From Drosophila pseudoobscura (lineage: Eukaryota; Arthropoda; Insecta; Diptera; Drosophilidae), in contig NC_046683.1 of NCBI RefSeq assembly GCF_009870125.1, positions 19,663,001-19,727,000 of the forward strand: 64,000 nt of DNA, written 5' to 3'. The translations under genes were made by a program, and so were the position numbers. A model generated the notes under the pieces. The model saw nothing but the letters and a program-made list of their open reading frames with translations. It was not told the origin of the DNA and made no database searches. Below are positions 62,888 through 64,000 of this stretch, one piece after another (position 1 is the first letter of the stretch; each line of letters opens with the position of its first letter).

Positions 62888-64000
62888 ATGGTAGTGCAAG
62901 CTAGGAGGTTGAGGCTAAGCGCCCTTCTCCTGCTGATCCAGCTTAGCTGCTTTAACTTGGCCCTTGCCAACAGCAGATATTTCTGCAGTGGAAGTGACCG
63001 TGATCCATCCGTCTGCAGCAGCCGCCAGTGGGATGCCCGAAGTCTGGGGGAATACGATGAGCGCCTGGTGTACAGACAAGCCCCGGAGCGCAGCGAGCAA
63101 CACACCCAAAGGAGAGTCCCTATGCAGTCCGCGGCCCGTGACGATCGTCGGGACGAGCGGCGCGAAGAGACGAAAGTCCGGTTGGAGGCTGACCGAGAGA
63201 GTCTCTCGCGAGTCTTGCGGCAGGAGGTGCCCTTCATCAATCGGGAATCGAAACGAGTGGAGGATAGGACCCGGGATGTTCGAGAACTAGTTGAAAGCCA
63301 GAAGCGTGAGGTTCGTGAGGAAAGGGCAGTGCGGCAGGAGGAACGTGAACGGTCCAGGGAAGTAGAACGAGAAGTTTCCAGACGCGATCACCGTGCGGAA
63401 CGGGATCACGCCGAAGGAAGGCAATTGGATGCATCTAACGAGAGACAAGATCGAGTCAGCTCTAGAAATGTAGAACGAGAGGTTTTAAGACGTGAAGATT
63501 CATCCGATAGCCGTCGCGATGCACGAGCTACCCGGGAGACCCTCCGACGGACAGATATAGATGACTTACGGCGAGTTGAACGACAAAACTCACGAAGAAT
63601 TAATCGCGAATCAGCACAGCGAGTAAACCGTGAATCCCAGCGTCTTGTGGAACGAAACGATCTTCGAAGTTCGGAACAAGACTTAGCAAGGCTTCAGGAG
63701 CGAGAGTCTAATGAGCGTGATTTAGATAGGCGCTTCAAATTAAGCGGAGAGGAAAGAATAGTGGAGCGACGTGAGAAACAAGAGCTTTCACGAAGATCGG
63801 AACGTGACATGTCAAAACTTGGAGAACGCGAGGAGCGCGAGAGAGTCGATGTCAAACGCCAGGATACACGAGAGGACATGCGACTAGCGGAACGACATGA
63901 ATCCCGACGAGTTCAGGTGCAGCGCGAAGAAGTCCGAAGTGAAGAACGAGAGGTATCTAGACGTGAAGACCGTGAGAACAGTCGCAGGGAGAACACACGG
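62888..64000 (+). CDS. Secreted Arg/Glu-rich repetitive protein, partial (first 371 codons)
   Basis: Open from the ATG at 62888 to the window end, with no stop in 371 codons. The signal peptide has the core LSALLLLIQLSCFNLALA. A short Cys-containing segment follows (FCSGSDRDPSVCSSRQW, two Cys 9 residues apart), then about 300 residues of extremely Arg/Glu-rich charged repeat with units like ERREKQELSRRSERD and VEREVSRRDHRAERD. The repeat is compatible with long charged alpha-helix or coiled coil. It lacks RS splicing-factor features and begins with a secretion signal, so an extracellular structural protein (eggshell, cuticle or secretion) is plausible but unproven. I do not recognise the orthologue. 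The 3' end lies outside the window. Confidence 0.75.
   Translation, partial: MVVQARRLRLSALLLLIQLSCFNLALANSRYFCSGSDRDPSVCSSRQWDARSLGEYDERLVYRQAPERSEQHTQRRVPMQSAARDDRRDERREETKVRLEADRESLSRVLRQEVPFINRESKRVEDRTRDVRELVESQKREVREERAVRQEERERSREVEREVSRRDHRAERDHAEGRQLDASNERQDRVSSRNVEREVLRREDSSDSRRDARATRETLRRTDIDDLRRVERQNSRRINRESAQRVNRESQRLVERNDLRSSEQDLARLQERESNERDLDRRFKLSGEERIVERREKQELSRRSERDMSKLGEREERERVDVKRQDTREDMRLAERHESRRVQVQREEVRSEEREVSRREDRENSRRENTR

Noticed and set aside
1-64000. tRNA, rRNA or snRNA genes
   Set aside because: No segment showed a convincing cloverleaf or conserved rRNA/snRNA block by eye; a covariance search (tRNAscan-SE, Infernal) would be decisive.

Overview
This is animal nuclear DNA, and it looks like Drosophila, most probably the obscura group. 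The reasons are short introns with consensus splice sites, TATA plus TCAGT initiators, DRE motifs, DINE-1/INE-1 (Helentron) repeats, Jockey- and LOA/R1-type non-LTR elements, a Ty3/gypsy-type LTR element and Tc1 remnants. The genes recognised (RpS2, a Cep162 orthologue, l(2)dtl-derived pseudogenes, M14 carboxypeptidases) are insect. The species and chromosome arm are inferences.

Positions 1-30,000 form a repeat-rich half. A Gln-rich gene of unknown function is present in two nearly identical tandem copies: complement 1-927, cut by the window edge, and complement 8527-11187, complete at 886 aa. In the first copy a decayed LOA/R1-type retrotransposon (1620-5660) stands where the second copy has 632 bp of other sequence. 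A broken paralogue fragment (7847-8393) lies beside the complete copy. Further right are non-LTR and DINE-1 remnants, then a large inverted repeat (arms about 15825-19300 and 25150-28870). Each arm carries the same dead C-terminal part of l(2)dtl. The loop holds a nested, inactive gypsy-like LTR element.

Positions 30,000-56,100 are dominated by one plus-strand gene, the orthologue of the centriole and transition-zone protein CEP162. It has seven coding exons whose phases all agree, giving 934 aa. Its first intron is 20.5 kb and contains a nested minus-strand cluster of secreted M14 zinc carboxypeptidases. One is ordinary and predicted active with carboxypeptidase-B-like specificity (31808-33321). 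One has lost every zinc ligand and the general base, so it is a pseudoenzyme (39813-41691), and it has a second candidate first exon (42197-42578). One is about 1128 aa, with a roughly 600-residue acidic low-complexity insert between signal peptide and pro-domain (43741-47921). A Tc1-type remnant and many simple repeats fill the rest of the intron.

Positions 56,100-64,000 contain two unrecognised gene fragments, then a DINE-1 element that ends directly at the stop codon of an intronless RpS2 gene (complement 59822-60628). At the right edge is a TATA/Inr promoter driving a secreted Arg/Glu-rich protein (62888 to beyond the window).

Exon boundaries were read by eye from splice consensus and phase agreement. 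No alignment or transcript data were available.
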